From NCBI RefSeq assembly GCF_001048695.1, contig NZ_CVRB01000002.1:682001-746000 (forward strand): a DNA stretch of 64,000 bases. The letters are read 5' to 3'. The translations under genes were made by a program, and so were the position numbers. Shown here piece by piece: positions 17,112 through 26,885 of this stretch. The notes beneath the pieces are model-generated. The model was not told the DNA's origin. It did not search any database and saw nothing but the letters and a program-made list of their open reading frames with translations. Within the stretch, counting starts at the first letter, position 1; every line of letters begins with the position of its first letter. This DNA comes from Neobacillus massiliamazoniensis (GTDB lineage: Bacteria > Bacillota > Bacilli > Bacillales > Cytobacillaceae).

Positions 17112-17158
17112 TCTGTTTTTATAGAGTCTACTAAATGGTTTATTAGTAGAAAATGGTT

Positions 17159-17198
17159 GTCTAGGTTAGGATTGATAGAAGCTAACCTAGACTTTTTT
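17159..17198 (+). terminator. terminator of the VOC gene
   Basis: Perfect 11-bp stem GTCTAGGTTAG / CTAACCTAGAC followed by six T; the convergent operon ends at 17215. Confidence 0.9.
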
Positions 17199-17214
17199 CT
17201 TTTGTGACCAAATA

Positions 17215-18036
17215 CTAAGGCTCAAATCCCTGCTGACTCAAATAGATTTGCTCCTCAGGGAAAACTTGTTTAAGCCGGTCAACTACAAGTCGATAGGCGG
17301 AAGGCTCATACCATTCTTCCAATCCGAGTTGATCGTACAATGTTCTTACCCCTAACTTCTTTGTCCTTTTTCCGCCGCTGCCGTCTCCCATAAAATAATC
17401 ATCGACACAGACACGGCTGACCAATGGCTTTAACTTCTTCGGAAAGTCTTCACTGCTAGGCAATACCGGTGCAATCGTCGCTTGGGTCGGCACCCCTGCC
17501 TCTTTCAAGAGCTCAAGCGTTTTAAATCTTGCATTTATAGGCGGTGCAGCTGGAGTAAAAACCTTTCGGATACCTTCCAAATCCGTCTCCACCGTCATGC
17601 TGACTCGAACCCGATCCCCTAAACGGAGCAATAAATCTATATCTCTCCGGACGAGTGGACTTCTCGTTTGTACGAGTAAGAAATCAGGTGGATCTTCAAC
17701 CATGACCTCAAGATGAGAGCGAGTCACCCGCTCTTTATACTCAATTGGCTGATAGGGATCTGTGCTTGATGACATAAAAATCGTAACTTTTCCTTTAGCT
17801 TTCGCTTTCCGGAGTTCCTTACGTAATAGTTCGGCAGCATCCAGCTTAATATCCACCCAGGTGCCCCACTCCCCCTTACGAAACAGCGATACCGGCATTT
17901 GCCGTACATAGCAGTAAGAACAACCGAACGAACAGCCAGTATAGGGATTTAAAGAATGAGTGTAACCGGAAAGATAACCTGTTCCTTTATTGAGCAGTGT
18001 TTTGGGATTTTTATAGGAAAACTCACTTTGCATCAT
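17215..18036 (-). CDS. SPL-family radical SAM protein in the alkylation-repair operon
   Basis: 273 aa. The radical SAM cluster motif CSFGCSYC gives Cys35, Cys39 and Cys42. Other SPL-like features are the N-terminal TGYLSGYTHSLNPYTG, the SSSTDPYQPIE motif and VSMTVETD. Spore photoproduct lyase relatives split thymine dimers; this shorter relative has no assigned substrate. It is the last gene of adaA-ogt-oxygenase-radicalSAM, overlapping the oxygenase gene by 14 bp. That context implies a nucleic-acid damage role. Confidence 0.75.
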   Translation of the reverse strand: MMQSEFSYKNPKTLLNKGTGYLSGYTHSLNPYTGCSFGCSYCYVRQMPVSLFRKGEWGTWVDIKLDAAELLRKELRKAKAKGKVTIFMSSSTDPYQPIEYKERVTRSHLEVMVEDPPDFLLVQTRSPLVRRDIDLLLRLGDRVRVSMTVETDLEGIRKVFTPAAPPINARFKTLELLKEAGVPTQATIAPVLPSSEDFPKKLKPLVSRVCVDDYFMGDGSGGKRTKKLGVRTLYDQLGLEEWYEPSAYRLVVDRLKQVFPEEQIYLSQQGFEP

Positions 18037-18730
18037 GGAATATAATCCCCAATGTATATCTCGTACCTGATGTAATGGTACTTACACCATGCCTTAGGGT
18101 AGTTCGATAATATCCACGAGCCCCTTTGAAAGGTCTATGATTCGTTGGAAAAATAAATCCTGCACCCTGCTCTATCGTAATCACATTCCCTCTGCTTTGC
18201 GCCCGTGGCCTCTGTTCCACCAAAAGAAATTCCCCACCGGTATAATCCACTTCTTTTTGATTAAGAGCAAATACCACCTGGAACGGGAAAAACACATCTC
18301 CATACAAATCCTGATGGAGACAGTTGTAGCCGCCTTCTTCGTATTTTAAGATGAGGGGAGTTGAACGTTTCTGACCTTGCTGGTAGCATTGTTTAAGAAA
18401 TTCCGGAAGTTCTGCAGGATAGCTGCCTTCAAGCCCGAGCCTTTCGTTCCAATAGTTAGCTGTTTTCGCCAATTCCGGATAAAAACCTTCACGAAGATGT
18501 TGAAGCAATTCCGGAATGGGATCCTGATAATATTTGTATTCCCCAACCCCAAACCGATACCTGGCCATATTAATCGTACTGCGAAATAATCTATCTTCCT
18601 CGTAAGTATTCATGATTTCATGGCACTGCTCTTTATCTAATATCACCGGAACCTTTGCGAATCCCTGCTCTTCCAATGATTGTTGTATGGTGTTCCAATC
18701 CAAGCCAGCAATACGTTCTTTTATCCTCAT
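18023..18730 (-). CDS. 2OG-Fe(II) oxygenase (DUF2086/Oxygenase-NA type), putative DNA repair
   Basis: 235 aa. Fe(II) ligands are His139 and Asp141 (LHQDLYGD) and His214 (LRHGVS). Arg224 lies ten residues later, as expected for 2-oxoglutarate binding. The family has been proposed from gene neighbourhoods to oxidise alkylated nucleic acids. It overlaps ogt by ATGA and the radical SAM gene by 14 bp. It is distinct from AlkB in sequence. DNA repair function is inferred from family and operon. Confidence 0.8.
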   Translation of the reverse strand: MRIKERIAGLDWNTIQQSLEEQGFAKVPVILDKEQCHEIMNTYEEDRLFRSTINMARYRFGVGEYKYYQDPIPELLQHLREGFYPELAKTANYWNERLGLEGSYPAELPEFLKQCYQQGQKRSTPLILKYEEGGYNCLHQDLYGDVFFPFQVVFALNQKEVDYTGGEFLLVEQRPRAQSRGNVITIEQGAGFIFPTNHRPFKGARGYYRTTLRHGVSTITSGTRYTLGIIFHDAK

Positions 18731-19251
18731 GTAGTTACACTCATACTTTCACGCTCCAACTCTAACAGTCGCTTCTTCATCTCCAACCCTCCGCGAAAGC
18801 CCGTCAGTTTACCGTTTTTACCAATTACTCTATGACATGGGACAGTAATTAAAACAGGATTCGCGCCAATCGCAGTACCAACCGCACGGACGGCAGCAGG
18901 TTTTTGAATATGATTCGCAATGTCTGAATAGGATTTTGTTTCACCATAAGGAATTTCACAGAGTGCCTTCCAAACTGCCACTTGAAAAGCGGTGCCATGA
19001 TAATCAGACGGAATCGTAAAGGTTCTACGCTTCCCTTGAAAATACTCCATTAGTTCTTCTACATACAGCTGTAATTTTTCATTATTCTGAATAAGTGTGC
19101 TGCCCGGAAAATGTTTTTCCGCCCATAAGGATAATTCCTCAAATGGCTGATTCTGTGAGCCTACAAAACAAAGTCCCTTTGCTGTTGCAGCCAGATAGAG
19201 ATTCCATCCTTCATGTTCTAACAATGACCAATATATTATTTCAAATTCCAT
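18727..19251 (-). CDS. ogt: methylated-DNA--protein-cysteine methyltransferase
   Basis: 174 aa suicide repair protein that takes the methyl group from O6-methylguanine onto the Cys of VPCHRVIG. Other signatures are FQVAVWKALCEIPYGETKSYSDIA in parts and AVGTAIGANP. It corresponds to B. subtilis AdaB, which lies directly after adaA. Its start overlaps the adaA end by 11 bp. Confidence 0.93.
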   Translation of the reverse strand: MEFEIIYWSLLEHEGWNLYLAATAKGLCFVGSQNQPFEELSLWAEKHFPGSTLIQNNEKLQLYVEELMEYFQGKRRTFTIPSDYHGTAFQVAVWKALCEIPYGETKSYSDIANHIQKPAAVRAVGTAIGANPVLITVPCHRVIGKNGKLTGFRGGLEMKKRLLELERESMSVTT

Positions 19252-19807
19252 TCTTCGTCACCTCCAATTGCCGATATTGTTCAGGAGTATAAGCAGTTTT
19301 CTTTTTAAACAACGTAATAAAATAGGCGGTATTTGGTATACCAATCGACATCGAAATATCTGTTATCGTTTTTTCCGTCTGAATCAGTAATTCTTTAGCC
19401 TTGTTTATCCTGGTTTGTTGAATATATTCAACAGGGGTAACCCCTCTGACTCTCTTAAATGTACGGTGCAAGTGGTAAGGACTGCCGTGGGAAATGTCAG
19501 CAAGAGTTTCTAAGGTAAGTTTTTCATGGTAATTTTGATCGATATAATCCGTAATCTGAGCTACCCATTCATGGTCCGGTAATCTTTCGCCTGTAGGTTT
19601 ACATCGTTTACATGGGCGGAAATTTGCATACAGCGCTTGTTCAGCGTTTTGAAAAATAAGTACATTTTCCTTTTTTGGAGGCCGCGATTTACAGGATGGT
19701 CTACAAAAAATGCCTGTAGTTTTTACAGCATAGAAAAACTTATCGTTATAGGCCGCATCATTGTTAATAATCGCTTGCCATTTTTCCTCTGTCATAGCAT
19801 TCTCCAC
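19241..19807 (-). CDS. adaA: AdaA: methylphosphotriester sensor and AraC-type activator
   Basis: 188 aa. The Ada zinc domain holds four cysteines (FCRPSCKS, FRPCKRCKP); the first is the expected methyl acceptor from phosphotriesters, which switches on DNA binding. An AraC helix-turn-helix domain follows (about 85-180, TLADISHGSPYHLHRTFKRVRGVTP in parts). Start is GTG 19807 (GAGGTG upstream) or ATG 19795. It heads the operon and faces alkA across 139 bp. Confidence 0.92.
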   Translation of the reverse strand: MENAMTEEKWQAIINNDAAYNDKFFYAVKTTGIFCRPSCKSRPPKKENVLIFQNAEQALYANFRPCKRCKPTGERLPDHEWVAQITDYIDQNYHEKLTLETLADISHGSPYHLHRTFKRVRGVTPVEYIQQTRINKAKELLIQTEKTITDISMSIGIPNTAYFITLFKKKTAYTPEQYRQLEVTKNGI

Positions 19808-19946
19808 TTTCGATCACCTCTTGCAATAAGTATACTCTCACGAAAGATAGAAATTAAGTGGGGCTGAATGTAAAAGCAAGATTTCGAAATGACATCTGTT
19901 ACGTTTATGATATAAATATATCAAGAATAGTAAACGGAGGCGTGAA

Positions 19947-20864
19947 ATGGAAAAAGAAAAATGGCTGGATTGTCATCAAGAGTTAAAATTATTTGTCCCT
20001 AAGGAATTCAACTTTGATGAAAACTTAAAATACTTGTCTCGGGCCTCCAATGAATGTTTGTTCTCTATCAAAGATCAGCGCATTTACAAAGCATTAGCGA
20101 TTGAAAATGAGACACCCATTATCGAGATTAGTATGGAAAAGGTTGATGCCATGACGGTTCGCTTTTTAGGAGAAGCTCCTCCGGAATGGGTCCGTTCTGC
20201 TGTAGCCCAATATGTTTGGGAATGGTTTGATTTAGATACGGATATCGTTCCCTTTTATGAAATGGCTCAACATGATGAACTGTTAAGCAAGGCCGTCGAT
20301 TCTTTTTATGGGTTGCGCATTATGGGCATACCTGATTTGTTCGAGGCGGTTTGCTGGGGAATAATAGGACAGCAAATCAATCTTCCTTTTGCCTATACAT
20401 TGAAACGCCGTTTAGTTGAAACCTTTGGCCGATGTGTTGAATTTGACGGTGAGCAATATTGGATTTTTCCAACCCCTAATGATCTAGTAGATTTGACAGT
20501 AGGAGATTTTGATGGTTTACAAATGACCGTTAAAAAATGTGAATATCTTATTGGCGTCGCAAAACTAATGGTTGAAGGAAAACTGACAAAGGAGATGTTG
20601 ATGGCTACTGGAGATCTTAAAAGTGCAGAAAAAATGCTAATCAAAATCCGGGGCATTGGACCGTGGACAGCTAATTATGTCTTGATGCGTTGCTTGCGAT
20701 TTCCTTCCGCATTTCCCATTGACGATGTCGGGCTCCACAATGCGATTAAGCATCTTTTGGGGAGAGACACGAAACCATCGAAAGAAGAAATTTTATATTT
20801 GTCCGCAAATTGGTCTGGTTGGGAAGCATATGCTACTTTTTATTTATGGAGATTCCTTTATTAA
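19947..20864 (+). CDS. alkA: DNA-3-methyladenine glycosylase II
   Basis: 305 aa base-excision glycosylase of the HhH-GPD superfamily that removes 3-methyl and other alkylated purines. The HhH motif is IRGIGPWTANYVLMR, and the catalytic Asp lies in FPIDDVGLHNAI. Divergent from adaA, as in B. subtilis, so both are probably driven by methylated AdaA from the shared 139-bp gap. Confidence 0.92.
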   Translation: MEKEKWLDCHQELKLFVPKEFNFDENLKYLSRASNECLFSIKDQRIYKALAIENETPIIEISMEKVDAMTVRFLGEAPPEWVRSAVAQYVWEWFDLDTDIVPFYEMAQHDELLSKAVDSFYGLRIMGIPDLFEAVCWGIIGQQINLPFAYTLKRRLVETFGRCVEFDGEQYWIFPTPNDLVDLTVGDFDGLQMTVKKCEYLIGVAKLMVEGKLTKEMLMATGDLKSAEKMLIKIRGIGPWTANYVLMRCLRFPSAFPIDDVGLHNAIKHLLGRDTKPSKEEILYLSANWSGWEAYATFYLWRFLY

Positions 20865-20982
20865 ACTTGGGGAATCTTCTATTTCCCTATAACTCATCAG
20901 CTTTTCGACGAGATTCTCTTTTTCCCGGGAAATTTAAAAGATGATGTCGAAAAATTCAGATAAATTAAAAAACATTTTTCGT

Positions 20983-21045
20983 TTTACTCGCTGGTTTTAA
21001 CCATTTACTCGCGACTTTTCGTAATTTACTCGCCAACCTTTCCAC
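20983..21045. repeat. 21-bp periodic array, word TTTACTCGC
   Basis: Three units of exactly 21 bp start at 20983, 21004 and 21025. Each begins with a perfect TTTACTCGC and continues with unrelated sequence. It lies between the convergent ends of alkA and gatB. Confidence 0.7.
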
Positions 21046-21056
21046 CATCAAAAAAA

Positions 21057-21078
21057 CCGGCAGATGCTCATCTGCCGG
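21057..21078 (-). terminator. gatB terminator
   Basis: Perfect 10-bp stem CCGGCAGATG / CATCTGCCGG with a 2-nt loop, followed by seven T on the minus strand, 8 bp after the gatB stop. Confidence 0.9.
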
Positions 21079-21086
21079 CCATGTAG

Positions 21087-22514
21087 TTATCTTTTTGCTA
21101 GTTCTTGTTGCAATAATTTATTGACCATTTGCGGGTTGGCCTGTCCCTTTGTTGCTTTCATTAGCTGGCCAACAAGGAAGCCAACTGCTTTGTTTTTCCC
21201 GTTCTTGAAGTCTTCAACTGACTGCGGGTTCGCATCAAGGACTTCAGCAATTATTTTTAAAAGGGCTCCTTCATCGGAGATTTGCACAAGCCCCTTATCT
21301 TTGACGATTTTCTCAGCATCGCCCCCGTTTTCAATCAACTCTTTAAAAACAGTTTTGGCAATTTTCGATGAGATAGTACCGTTGTCGATAAGTTTAATCA
21401 TACTGGCTAAACCTTCTGGTGTGAGAGCAACTTGATCGAGTTCTTTTCCCTCGGCGTTCAAATATCCTGAAACATCCCCCATGATCCAGTTGGAAGCCAT
21501 TTTTGCATCAGCACCGCCATGTACGGTTGCTTCAAAGAAATCAGCCATTTCTTTTGTTACTGTCAGCACCTTTGCATCATATACAGGAAGGCCAATCTCT
21601 TCAATATAGCGCTTTTGCCGTTGGTCTGGAAGCTCAGGGATTTCCGCCCGAATCCGCGATTTCCAATCCTCGTCAATGTATAAATCCAGTAAGTCAGGCT
21701 CTGGGAAGTAGCGATAGTCATCGGATCCTTCCTTCACACGCATCAAAAGGGTTGCCCCTGTTGCTTCATCAAAGCGGCGCGTTTCCTGATCGATTTTCCC
21801 ACCGGAAGAGACGATTTCCTTTTGGCGTTTCTCTTCAAACTCAAGACCTTTACGGACAAAGTTAAATGAGTTTAAGTTTTTTAACTCAGTTTTCGTTCCG
21901 AACTCTTTTTGGCCAACTGGTCGAATTGAAATATTGGCATCACAGCGAAGAGAGCCTTCTTCCATTTTGCAATCGGACACACCCGTATACTGAATAATAG
22001 ACTTTAATTTTTCCAGATAAGCATAGGCCTCATCCGGTGTACGGATATCCGGCTCGGAAACGATTTCCACTAACGGTGTTCCCTGACGATTGTAATCAAC
22101 GAGGGAATAGCCCTTGCCGTGGTTCAACTTTCCAGCATCCTCTTCTAAATGAATCCTCGTGATTCCAATCTTTTTCGTGTAGCCGTTCACTTCAATTTCA
22201 ATCCAGCCATGCTCCCCAATCGGCTTGTCAAATTGCGAGATCTGATAGGCTTTCGGATTGTCCGGGTAAAAATAATTCTTACGGTCAAATTTTGTATGAG
22301 TAGCGACTTCACAGTTCAAAGCCATAGCCGCCTTCATTCCGTAATCGACCGCCTTTTTATTTAAAACCGGCAGCACACCTGGATAACCAAGATCAATTAC
22401 GCTAGTATTCGTGTTCGGTTCGGCACCAAAATGGTTTGGGCTCGCCGAAAAGATTTTCGATTCTGTTTTTAATTCAACATGGACCTCAAGTCCAATGACT
22501 GTTTCAAATTCCAT
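21087..22514 (-). CDS. gatB: Asp-tRNA(Asn)/Glu-tRNA(Gln) amidotransferase subunit B
   Basis: 475 aa from ATG 22514 (GGGGGTG upstream; the GTG at 22523 lies in the ribosome site). It phosphorylates mischarged Glu-tRNA(Gln) for transamidation. Signatures are [13 protein letters not shown], the zinc/kinase core [18 protein letters not shown] and the C-terminal YqeY-like tRNA-binding tail ending [17 protein letters not shown]. Last gene of gatCAB. Confidence 0.96.
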   Translation of the reverse strand: MEFETVIGLEVHVELKTESKIFSASPNHFGAEPNTNTSVIDLGYPGVLPVLNKKAVDYGMKAAMALNCEVATHTKFDRKNYFYPDNPKAYQISQFDKPIGEHGWIEIEVNGYTKKIGITRIHLEEDAGKLNHGKGYSLVDYNRQGTPLVEIVSEPDIRTPDEAYAYLEKLKSIIQYTGVSDCKMEEGSLRCDANISIRPVGQKEFGTKTELKNLNSFNFVRKGLEFEEKRQKEIVSSGGKIDQETRRFDEATGATLLMRVKEGSDDYRYFPEPDLLDLYIDEDWKSRIRAEIPELPDQRQKRYIEEIGLPVYDAKVLTVTKEMADFFEATVHGGADAKMASNWIMGDVSGYLNAEGKELDQVALTPEGLASMIKLIDNGTISSKIAKTVFKELIENGGDAEKIVKDKGLVQISDEGALLKIIAEVLDANPQSVEDFKNGKNKAVGFLVGQLMKATKGQANPQMVNKLLQQELAKR

Positions 22515-22526
22515 GATCTTCACCCC

Positions 22527-23984
22527 CTATAAACCTGGTTTCTGTTTATGAAAATCTGTTGCTTGTTCGAATGCATGTGCAACCCGGTAAATGGTTGCCT
22601 CATCAAAGTAATTACCGATGATTTGTAAGCCTAACGGCAGACCATTGTCAAAGCCACAAGGAATCGAAATTCCCGGTGCGCCTGCAAGATTCAAAGGAAT
22701 CGTTAAAATATCGTTTGCATACATCGTTAACGGGTCGTCGATATTTTCTCCAATTTTAAAAGCTGGTGTTGGTGTAGTCGGTCCGATGATGACATCATAT
22801 TTTTCAAAAATAGCTTCAAAATCCTTTTTAATCAAAGTACGGACTTTCTGGGCTTTTTTATAGTAGGCATCATAGTAACCTGAACTTAATGCAAACGTTC
22901 CGAGCATAATCCGGCGTTTGACTTCATCGCCAAAGCCTTCCGCTCTAGTCTTTTTGTATAAATCAATGAGACTTTCAGCATCAGAGGATTGATATCCATA
23001 ACGAACGCCATCAAAACGGGCTAGGTTGGCTGAAGCTTCCGATGAAGAAAGCAAATAGTACGCCGCCAAGGCATATTTCGAGTGAGGCAGTGATACCTCT
23101 TCCCAAACAGCCCCTTGCTTCTCAAGAATTTTTAATGCCTCTAGTACGGATTGACGGACTGTATCTTTAACGCCTTCTCCAAGGTATTCTTTCGGTACAG
23201 CAATTCTCAATCCTTTTATATCACCGGTTAAAGCACTGACGAATTTTGGAACTTCTATATTCGCAGATGTTGAGTCCATTGGATCGAGTCCGGAAATAGC
23301 TTGTAATAAATAGGCATTGTCCTCAACCGTTCTTGTAATTGGTCCGATTTGATCAAGGGACGAAGCAAATGCCACAAGGCCGAAACGGGAAACACGACCA
23401 TACGTTGGCTTCATACCTACCACACCACAAAATGCGGCCGGCTGGCGGATGGAGCCTCCTGTATCTGAACCAAGCGAAAAAAGTACTTCCCCCGCAGCAA
23501 CAGATGCTGCTGAACCGCCTGAAGAACCGCCCGGCACCCGATCAAGATCCCAAGGATTCCGAGTATTTTGATAGTGGGAATTTTCGTTGGATGAACCCAT
23601 AGCGAACTCATCCATGTTTAACTTACCGATGGTAACCGTTTCGGCTTGCTGCAGCTTTTGCATAACAGTGGCGTCATAAATCGGATCAAAGTTTTCAAGA
23701 ATTTTACTTGCACAGGTTGTCCTTAAACCCTTTGTAACGATATTATCCTTAATCCCAATCGGCATTCCAAACAATAAGTTTTTTTGCGAATCATTGTTTA
23801 GTTTTTCATCAAGTGTTTTCGCCGTTTGCCGCGCCCTCTCTTCATCCAATGTTAAAAAGGCTTGAACTTTATCTTCAACCTTATCAATTCGCTTATAGGA
23901 CTCATCGACAAGATCAGATACTTTTAGTTCTTTTTTATGTAAAAGCTCTTGAAGATCTGAAACTTTATAATCAAATAAACTCAC
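22527..23984 (-). CDS. gatA: Asp-tRNA(Asn)/Glu-tRNA(Gln) amidotransferase subunit A
   Basis: 485 aa amidase that releases ammonia from glutamine for GatB. The amidase-signature Ser-cisSer-Lys centre is visible: Lys in IGIKDNI, and the serines in [14 protein letters not shown] and [11 protein letters not shown]. Length is normal. It is 13 bp after gatC, and gatB follows directly. Confidence 0.96.
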   Translation of the reverse strand: MSLFDYKVSDLQELLHKKELKVSDLVDESYKRIDKVEDKVQAFLTLDEERARQTAKTLDEKLNNDSQKNLLFGMPIGIKDNIVTKGLRTTCASKILENFDPIYDATVMQKLQQAETVTIGKLNMDEFAMGSSNENSHYQNTRNPWDLDRVPGGSSGGSAASVAAGEVLFSLGSDTGGSIRQPAAFCGVVGMKPTYGRVSRFGLVAFASSLDQIGPITRTVEDNAYLLQAISGLDPMDSTSANIEVPKFVSALTGDIKGLRIAVPKEYLGEGVKDTVRQSVLEALKILEKQGAVWEEVSLPHSKYALAAYYLLSSSEASANLARFDGVRYGYQSSDAESLIDLYKKTRAEGFGDEVKRRIMLGTFALSSGYYDAYYKKAQKVRTLIKKDFEAIFEKYDVIIGPTTPTPAFKIGENIDDPLTMYANDILTIPLNLAGAPGISIPCGFDNGLPLGLQIIGNYFDEATIYRVAHAFEQATDFHKQKPGL

Positions 23985-23997
23985 CTGCTAGTCCTCC

Positions 23998-24291
23998 TTA
24001 ATCCCCTAAAATAGATGGTACTTTAAATTGTCCGTCCTGGTGCTGAGGAGCATTTTCAAGTACCTCTTCACGCGGCAATCCTTGTTGCGAGACATCCTCG
24101 CGCAGTACATTTTTCATATTTAACACATGGTAGGTAGGTTCCACATTTTCTGTATCCAATTCATTTAACTGCTCTGCAAAAGTGATAATAGCATCAAGCT
24201 GTTTTGTCATCTTTTCGGCTTCTTCCTCCGTAATCGCCAATCGTGCCAAGTTGGCGACGTGCTTCACCTGCTCATTTGAAATTCGTGACAT
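23998..24291 (-). CDS. gatC: Asp-tRNA(Asn)/Glu-tRNA(Gln) amidotransferase subunit C
   Basis: 97 aa linker subunit that wraps around GatA and GatB. Typical sequence: [16 protein letters not shown], then [16 protein letters not shown]. First gene of the gatCAB operon. Confidence 0.95.
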   Translation of the reverse strand: MSRISNEQVKHVANLARLAITEEEAEKMTKQLDAIITFAEQLNELDTENVEPTYHVLNMKNVLREDVSQQGLPREEVLENAPQHQDGQFKVPSILGD

Positions 24292-24508
24292 TTTTTGTTT
24301 ACCTCCAATCCCTTGTTGTCATAGTTATTTTAATATTGATAATATCAAACTTTTCTGCTTTACCGCAATGATTCATTTATAAGTATAGACAAAATCGGGA
24401 CTTTTAAGATTGATAGGGGTCATTTCATCATGATTGTAGGGCGGGGGGTTTTGAAGTTATTTTGGAGGAATCGTGAAGTTTGAAAACACTATTACGGCTT
24501 TTTAAGTG

Positions 24509-24545
24509 AATTCGGGCACGTAGGTGTGCTTGACGTGCCCGAATT
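24509..24545. other. strong intergenic hairpin with GGGCAC arms
   Basis: Perfect 13-bp arms AATTCGGGCACGT / ACGTGCCCGAATT around an 11-nt loop, with no U-tract. It lies in the 409-bp gap between gatC and the next minus-strand gene, which otherwise shows nothing. The arms resemble the AGTGCCC...GGGCACT hairpins at 12531 and 26886. Confidence 0.6.
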
Positions 24546-24700
24546 TGTCATACTTATTGAGCAGAAAGATCATGATAATCTCTATGACGTGATGAACTAT
24601 CCTGTGCCCAGACTAGTAGTTTTGTTCTTTCAAAATAGATCTTTCCATCTACATAAAAATAGGGAAACAGCTCTCCTTCCCAAACTCCACTTGTTTCCAA

Positions 24701-24919
24701 TTATTTCTTTTCTTCAGAAATAATCTTATTAATTTCATCAGTTGATAACCCAAGCAATTTAGATGCACCTTCAATATCTACCAAGATACTATTTGTAGCA
24801 CTTATCTTACTCTTGGTCTCTTCAATTTTTGTAAATGGCTTTTCTGAGATTAAATAGCACCCAATTACGATCCCTAGAGATACGATTAACGCCGGTATCC
24901 AATGTGTTTTCGTATTCAA
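24701..24919 (-). CDS. small membrane-anchored protein
   Basis: 72 aa. One N-terminal helix (about 8-25), then a soluble part ending ASKLLGLSTDEINKIISEE, which looks like a short helix-turn-helix of the excisionase kind. No family is recognised and the ribosome site is weak. It may be co-transcribed with the phosphatase-like gene upstream. Confidence 0.5.
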   Translation of the reverse strand: MNTKTHWIPALIVSLGIVIGCYLISEKPFTKIEETKSKISATNSILVDIEGASKLLGLSTDEINKIISEEKK

Positions 24920-24970
24920 GATACCAAATCCTTATTTTAAATATCGGTTTCTGTAAATACTCTATCGATC

Positions 24971-25342
24971 TTATTTAGGCACATCAATAAAATCTGCTAC
25001 TCTAGCTTTTAGTAATTCAATTAATTCCTCATCCATATATCCGTATTCATCTAGAATATCAAGATTCAAGATTTTCTTCCCATTAAGCATTGGCCCAAAT
25101 TTGTTTTTCAGGCGTCTCATATGCTTTTTTTCCATCACAAAAATAATATCAGCCCAACCAATGTGTCCCATGGTAACTTTAATTCTCGCACCCTCTTCAG
25201 TCCCAGCAGACCTAACGTCATAACCGTTGAAACTTTGAAAAATCTTCTCTCCCGTCGGACTTCTCCATTGATTCTTACTGCATACAAATAAAATTCTGAT
25301 ACAATTCACCTTGCCTTTTTCACCCTCTGGATTACTGGACAT
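24971..25342 (-). CDS. low-molecular-weight protein-tyrosine-phosphatase-like protein
   Basis: 123 aa. The CX5R phosphatase loop is readable as FVC-SKNQW-RSPT; the usual D-P/D-E general-acid region may be LDILDEYGYMDEEL. Known relatives in Bacillus are annotated as phosphotyrosine phosphatases or arsenate-reductase-fold proteins; true activity is uncertain. The start is unclear: ATG 25342 has a weak ribosome site, and GTG 25309 would bring the N-terminus closer to the family. Confidence 0.65.
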   Translation of the reverse strand: MSSNPEGEKGKVNCIRILFVCSKNQWRSPTGEKIFQSFNGYDVRSAGTEEGARIKVTMGHIGWADIIFVMEKKHMRRLKNKFGPMLNGKKILNLDILDEYGYMDEELIELLKARVADFIDVPK

Positions 25343-25428
25343 TTCTTTTTAAATATTTTTTGAAACATTTTCCTTTTTTGGGCGTAAATATATCATAAAA
25401 TTCAAAAAATATAAAGGGGATGGTTATC

Positions 25429-25656
25429 ATGTTTTTTAAGGAAAAAATCGTAATGGAATTAGACGACCGTTATTTCACCATTAATGATTTACAAAAGGCT
25501 GTTGTTACACAACTTAAAAATGAAGGAAAAGCTTGCCAAGTCATTGATTTATTTACTTTGTTAATTGATAACAAAAAGTATTCTATACAACAAAGGAATT
25601 TGAATATGAGTGGAGTCCCCGTTCAACAGGTCATATTAACCCAGATAGAGAATTAA
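25429..25656 (+). CDS. small hypothetical protein
   Basis: 75 aa from ATG 25429 (AAAGGGG 9 nt upstream); the in-frame ATG at 25420 overlaps that site. Predicted soluble, mixed alpha/beta, no signal or membrane segment. No family recognised. It is the only plus-strand gene between gatC and the OsmC gene. Confidence 0.5.
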   Translation: MFFKEKIVMELDDRYFTINDLQKAVVTQLKNEGKACQVIDLFTLLIDNKKYSIQQRNLNMSGVPVQQVILTQIEN

Positions 25657-25707
25657 AGGCTATCGAAGACTATGTTAGTGGTTTTTTCCTTTGTACTCCT
25701 TATTTTT

Positions 25708-26076
25708 TCAAAGACTAGATAAAGGGGTTTTTAGGTATTGCTCTGGATTTAGGGTTGGACTTTCTATAACGATGGCAGCCATCCCAGTTTCAGTCCCTGA
25801 TTCCTGCTGCTCTCCAGCTTCCCAAAAAACGGCTGTTCCTTTTGAAACAGAAACTTTTTCATCCCCTTCTACTCTTACCCAGCCTTCTCCTTCCATCACA
25901 AGAAAAAGCTGAGACACTGTTGCCGGATGCATCCCTACAACACTGTTCTGATCAAAATACATGCAGCCTACTGATGTATAGCCTTCATTTTTAATAATAG
26001 GAGAAATCCCAACATTAAAACTGTTAAAAGCCAATATCTCTCTTCTAACTTCACGATCAAACCGGAAAAATTTCAT
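25708..26076 (-). CDS. cupin-domain protein
   Basis: 122 aa single cupin barrel. Cupin motif 1 is degenerate (FDQNSVVGMHPATVSQLFLVMEGEG, seen in pieces) and motif 2 is KGTAVFWEAGEQQES, so metal ligands are incomplete. Function unknown. Its ATG overlaps the stop of a VanZ-like remnant upstream, indicating a former two-gene operon. Confidence 0.75.
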   Translation of the reverse strand: MKFFRFDREVRREILAFNSFNVGISPIIKNEGYTSVGCMYFDQNSVVGMHPATVSQLFLVMEGEGWVRVEGDEKVSVSKGTAVFWEAGEQQESGTETGMAAIVIESPTLNPEQYLKTPLSSL

Positions 26077-26327
26077 GTATGAAGGCCCCTTCGCTTACTA
26101 TTTTTCGATTCAATAAAAAGTTGAAGTATTTTAAAAAGAATAAATCCTACCATTCCGCCAAACAAAATCAAGTCATCAACATCAAAGCTGCCAAAACCAG
26201 TTAAGAGATGAATTGTTTCATACGTCAGACTTAAACTAAAGGTTGCAAGCACGAAAGATCTAAGCTTTTGAAACTTTTTTGCTAATAGTGGTAATATGAA
26301 TCCAAAAGGTACGAATTGAATGACATT
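26073..26327 (-). pseudogene. VanZ-family remnant (N-terminus missing)
   Basis: Reading the minus strand from 26327 gives N-V-I-Q-F-V-P-F-G-F-I-L-P-L-L, later G-F-G-S-F-D-V-D-D-L-I-L-F-G-G. These are recognisable VanZ segments. A stop codon lies immediately upstream and no good start is available, so only the C-terminal half survives. The remnant ends with TGA overlapping the cupin ATG (ATGA). Confidence 0.7.
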
Positions 26328-26417
26328 TTATTACCTTTCCATTAACAAAATTAAGATAATTATACCATATTTAACCAAATGACGAGTGAGGTTTTTTCAA
26401 AAGAGGAGGATGCTAGA

Positions 26418-26870
26418 ATGGCAGAACACCGTTTTCATCTAAAAGCAAGCTGGCCGGGATTACGGAACGATGTTGGAGAAATTGAGACTGGCAACCTGAA
26501 AACAAAAGTCTCCATTCCATCAGAGATGGAGGGACCTGGAATAGGTACTAATCCTGATGAAATGCTGCTTGGCGCCGCTGCAACCTGTTATATCATTACA
26601 CTTGCCGCGATGCTTCAACGTAGTGGGCTGGAGAAAGAGGATTTAACAATGGAGTCAGAAGGAATTGTCGATGTGACGAAAGGCGTTATTACTTATAAAA
26701 AAATCATCCACCGACCACATATTGTCTTGCATGCTGATGCCACCGAGAAAAACATCGAATTGGCTCAGCGACTCGCCAAAAAAGCTGAAACCTCATGTAT
26801 GATCAGCCGGGCCATTCAGGGAAATGTGGAAATTGAAGTACACGCTATCGTAATGGCAGCGAGTGAATAA
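26418..26870 (+). CDS. OsmC/Ohr family protein
   Basis: 150 aa from ATG 26418 (GAGGAGG, 8-nt spacing). OsmC-fold thiol peroxidase relative, with the expected cysteines in GAAATCYIITLAAML and AETSCMISRAI. It probably detoxifies organic hydroperoxides, though the SACO subfamily in Bacillus is less well defined. Monocistronic. Confidence 0.82.
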   Translation: MAEHRFHLKASWPGLRNDVGEIETGNLKTKVSIPSEMEGPGIGTNPDEMLLGAAATCYIITLAAMLQRSGLEKEDLTMESEGIVDVTKGVITYKKIIHRPHIVLHADATEKNIELAQRLAKKAETSCMISRAIQGNVEIEVHAIVMAASE

Positions 26871-26885
26871 GTGCCGTAGTGCTAT

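Noticed and set aside
21064..21435. Plus-strand ORF of 123 residues opposite gatB
   Set aside because: Shadow of gatB codons on the other strand; starts inside the gatB terminator.
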